This document shows, one piece after another, positions 37,301 to 38,818 of a stretch of DNA of 38,818 nt. This DNA is from Pandoraea sp. (GTDB taxonomy: Bacteria > Pseudomonadota > Gammaproteobacteria > Burkholderiales > Burkholderiaceae): positions 1-38,818 of the forward strand of contig JARLJF010000046.1 in NCBI GenBank assembly GCA_031291335.1, given 5' to 3'. Position 1 is the stretch's first letter. Every line of letters begins with the position of its first letter. The notes under the pieces are model-generated. The model had not been told where the DNA came from. It did not search any database and saw only the letters and a list, made by a program, of their open reading frames with translations. The position numbers and the translations under genes were made by a program.

Positions 37301-37763
37301 ATACGACCTTCCAGTGCGAGACGTCACAGTGACCTGAGCCTGCATTCTGAGCAGCCGAATTCGGTGTCGATATTAGAGATTTCACCTATGTGAAATTTTC
37401 GGGCGAATTTCGGTGAAATTTCTTTTTAATTGAAATTATTTTGATGCCGGGTGACAAGTTGCTCTCTCGGCGCGACGAACGGGCGGGTCGATCAGCTACG
37501 TGAACGGCACCGACGCGAGATGGCGTACCATGACGCACGTCCCGCCCCTTCCTCCGGAGTCCCCCAGAATGAACAAGTAATGCCGGATGCTTCTGCATCT
37601 CGTCCTCTCGCTGCCTGCTGCGCGAGCGCATTGCTTTTCGTTTTGACGATCGAGCCTGAACCGACGTTCGCTTTCCCGGCCACCACGGCCTGTCGCGTCG
37701 TTGCACCGATATGCGTCTCGCGTCCCTATGGGCAGTTTTCCCCATTCACATCAGGAAAACACC
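37301..37763. other. Divergent promoter region between the MFS and methyltransferase genes
   Basis: About 460 bases with no supported gene. Its left part (37320–37440) is AT-rich with operator-like palindromes. At 37488–37508 there is a 21-base exact match to the 3' part of gdhA (30008–30028). A 106-codon frame at 37451–37771 has no recognisable domain and overlaps the methyltransferase start. Confidence 0.5.
37370..37420 (-). promoter_or_regulatory. Promoter of the MFS gene with two palindromic operators
   Basis: A -10-like TAATAT lies at 37375–37370 on the minus strand. Just upstream, ATTTCAC (37379–37385) and GTGAAAT (37390–37396) form a perfect inverted repeat around CTAT, in the place of the promoter spacer. 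A second palindrome, AATTTC (37406–37411) and GAAATT (37415–37420) around GGT, follows 27 bp away. Both share the half-site (G)GTGAAATT. A dimeric repressor or activator is likely; which one is unknown. Confidence 0.55.
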
Positions 37764-38564
37764 ATGTCTGATTCCCAATTCACTCCCTCCAACGTTCTCG
37801 AACACAACCGCGCCGCGTGGGATCGCCAGGCGGCGACGAAATGCGAGTGGTCGCGTCCTGTAAGTGCAGAAGTCATTGCGTCGGCGAGGCGTGGCGACTG
37901 GGCGATGCATCTGACACCGTCACCGCTGCCCGAGGGCTGGTTACCTGACGTGCGCGGCCAGCACATCCTTTGTCTTGCGTCTGGCGGTGGTCAACAAGCG
38001 CCGGTGCTGAGTGCGGCTGGCGCGCGCGTTACCGTATTGGATGCCTCCGCAGCACAACTCGCGCAGGACGACATGGTCGCGCGTCGAGACGCCCTGACGC
38101 TCACGACGGTGCAGGGCGATATGCGCGATCTGTCGATGTTTGACGACGCCGCTTTCGACTGCATCTTTCACCCGATCTCCAATCTCTACGTGCCGGACAT
38201 TCGTCCGGTGTGGCAGGAGTGCTTTCGAGTCTTGCGTCCCGGGGGAAGACTGCTCAGCAGCTTCTTCAACCCGGTGGTCTTCGTGGAGGATCGTGATCCG
38301 GAGTTCGCGTCGAAAGGCGTCATCCGGCCGCGTTTCAAGGTGCCCTACTCCGACGTTCGCGATCTGACTGCGGCGGAACTTGCCAAGAAGCAGTCGAGTG
38401 GCGAGGCGCTGGTCTTCGGCCATAGTCTCAGCGAACAGATCGGGGGGCAGCTTGAGGCGGGGTTCATGCTCAAAGGCTTCTACGAAGACGAACAGCCGAA
38501 TCCACGCTTCGTGATCGATCGCTTTCTACCGACGTTTCTGGCCACCTACGCCATGAAACTCTGA
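37764..38564 (+). CDS. Class I SAM-dependent methyltransferase
   Basis: A 266-aa methyltransferase with the Rossmann SAM-binding loop LCLASGGGQQAP (69–80), the acidic end of strand 2 VTVLDAS (D93), and the downstream pattern DMRDLSMFDDAAFDCIFHPI and FRVLRPGGRLL. The target is unknown; it is of the general UbiE-like small-molecule type. ATG 37764 with AGGA about eight bases upstream fits better than the upstream in-frame codon at 37701. It stands alone, divergent from the MFS gene. Confidence 0.92.
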   Translation: MSDSQFTPSNVLEHNRAAWDRQAATKCEWSRPVSAEVIASARRGDWAMHLTPSPLPEGWLPDVRGQHILCLASGGGQQAPVLSAAGARVTVLDASAAQLAQDDMVARRDALTLTTVQGDMRDLSMFDDAAFDCIFHPISNLYVPDIRPVWQECFRVLRPGGRLLSSFFNPVVFVEDRDPEFASKGVIRPRFKVPYSDVRDLTAAELAKKQSSGEALVFGHSLSEQIGGQLEAGFMLKGFYEDEQPNPRFVIDRFLPTFLATYAMKL

Positions 38565-38595
38565 CGTGCCTCCGACAGCACTTGCGTCATCGCCA

Positions 38596-38818
38596 TTACT
38601 GAGAGGTGCGTGGCGCCACGCCCCTTCCCGACGGAAGCGTCATGGCCGCCACGCCTGCGACGACACATCCCAGCCCCAACCAGGCGGAGGTGGACAGCGA
38701 TTCGCCCAGCACGGCCATGCTGATGCCGACACCGATCGGCACTCGCAGATAGGCTTGCGCGGTCGTCCCTACCGATCCCAGCGTCTTGACGAGCCGGAAG
38801 TAGATGACGAATGCGAAC
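38596..38818 (-). CDS. EamA/DMT-family transporter, 3' end only
   Basis: The window edge cuts this minus-strand gene; only the last 73 codons are visible, ending at TAA (38596–38598). They read FAFVIYFRLVKTLGSVGTTA then QAYLRVPIGVGISMAVLGES and WLGLGCVVAGVAAM, the last helices of an EamA-type drug/metabolite transporter (small inner-membrane exporter, usually ten TM). Convergent with the methyltransferase gene; only about 30 bases separate the two stop codons. Confidence 0.85.
   Translation of the reverse strand, partial: FAFVIYFRLVKTLGSVGTTAQAYLRVPIGVGISMAVLGESLSTSAWLGLGCVVAGVAAMTLPSGRGVAPRTSQ

Noticed and set aside
37379..37396. Possible parS site near the origin
   Set aside because: ATTTCAC and GTGAAAT resemble parS arms (TTTCACGTGAAA), but four extra bases lie in the centre, it is about 20 kb from oriC, and no parAB genes are in the window. 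A promoter operator is more likely.
37451..37771. 106-codon frame before the methyltransferase gene
   Set aside because: No domain, overlaps the methyltransferase start, and composition is not gene-like.

Overview
The window looks like the chromosomal replication-origin region of a high-GC betaproteobacterium of the order Burkholderiales. Evidence is the conserved block mnmE–yidC–yidD–rnpA–rpmH (minus strand) facing dnaA–dnaN–gyrB (plus strand) across an intergenic oriC with DnaA boxes, together with the Burkholderiales-like character of the proteins. Pandoraea is my best guess for the genus. That is an inference from protein resemblance, not a database result.

Left arm (1–12067): a hairpin-rich stretch with no gene (1–446); mnmC overlapping a ClcB-type chloride channel gene; a long, comparatively AT-rich intergenic region with three related palindromes; an OhrR-like MarR regulator that has no cysteine; a DedA–rhodanese fusion; an EmrB-like 14-TM exporter; a stand-alone MHYT sensor; a 71-aa gene starting at GTG that directly follows the terminator of thpR; thpR; and a run of three small envelope genes (secreted protein, glycine-zipper lipoprotein, Tyr/Pro-rich secreted protein).

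Origin block (12068–23881): a dinD homologue broken by a one-base frameshift in a lower-GC patch, then mnmE, yidC, yidD, rnpA, rpmH, oriC, dnaA, dnaN and gyrB. This is housekeeping and conserved: wobble-uridine tRNA modification, membrane-protein insertion, RNase P protein, L34, initiation, sliding clamp and gyrase.

Right arm (24029–38818): a lysP-type lysine permease starting at TTG behind a strong terminator; a small minus-strand operon (dimeric alpha/beta-barrel-like protein, tautomerase-like protein, MBL-fold hydrolase) divergent from a GcvA-type LysR gene that carries a one-base frameshift; gdhA; then seven minus-strand genes (30224–37300). These seven encode an MFS/MHS importer, a LysR regulator, a luciferase-like flavin monooxygenase with its flavin reductase, an XRE–cupin regulator, a DAO-type FAD oxidase and a small cupin. 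They read as an uptake-and-oxidation module for an unidentified, probably nitrogen-containing organic compound, with operator-like repeats at two of the promoters. The window ends with a SAM methyltransferase and the 3' end of an EamA-type transporter.

No rRNA, recognisable tRNA, CRISPR array, insertion sequence or prophage was seen. The most interesting items are regulatory: the triple palindrome at 4297–4661, the terminator–SD–GTG arrangement at 9700–9753, the repeats overlapping the XRE–cupin promoter, and the palindromes at the MFS promoter.
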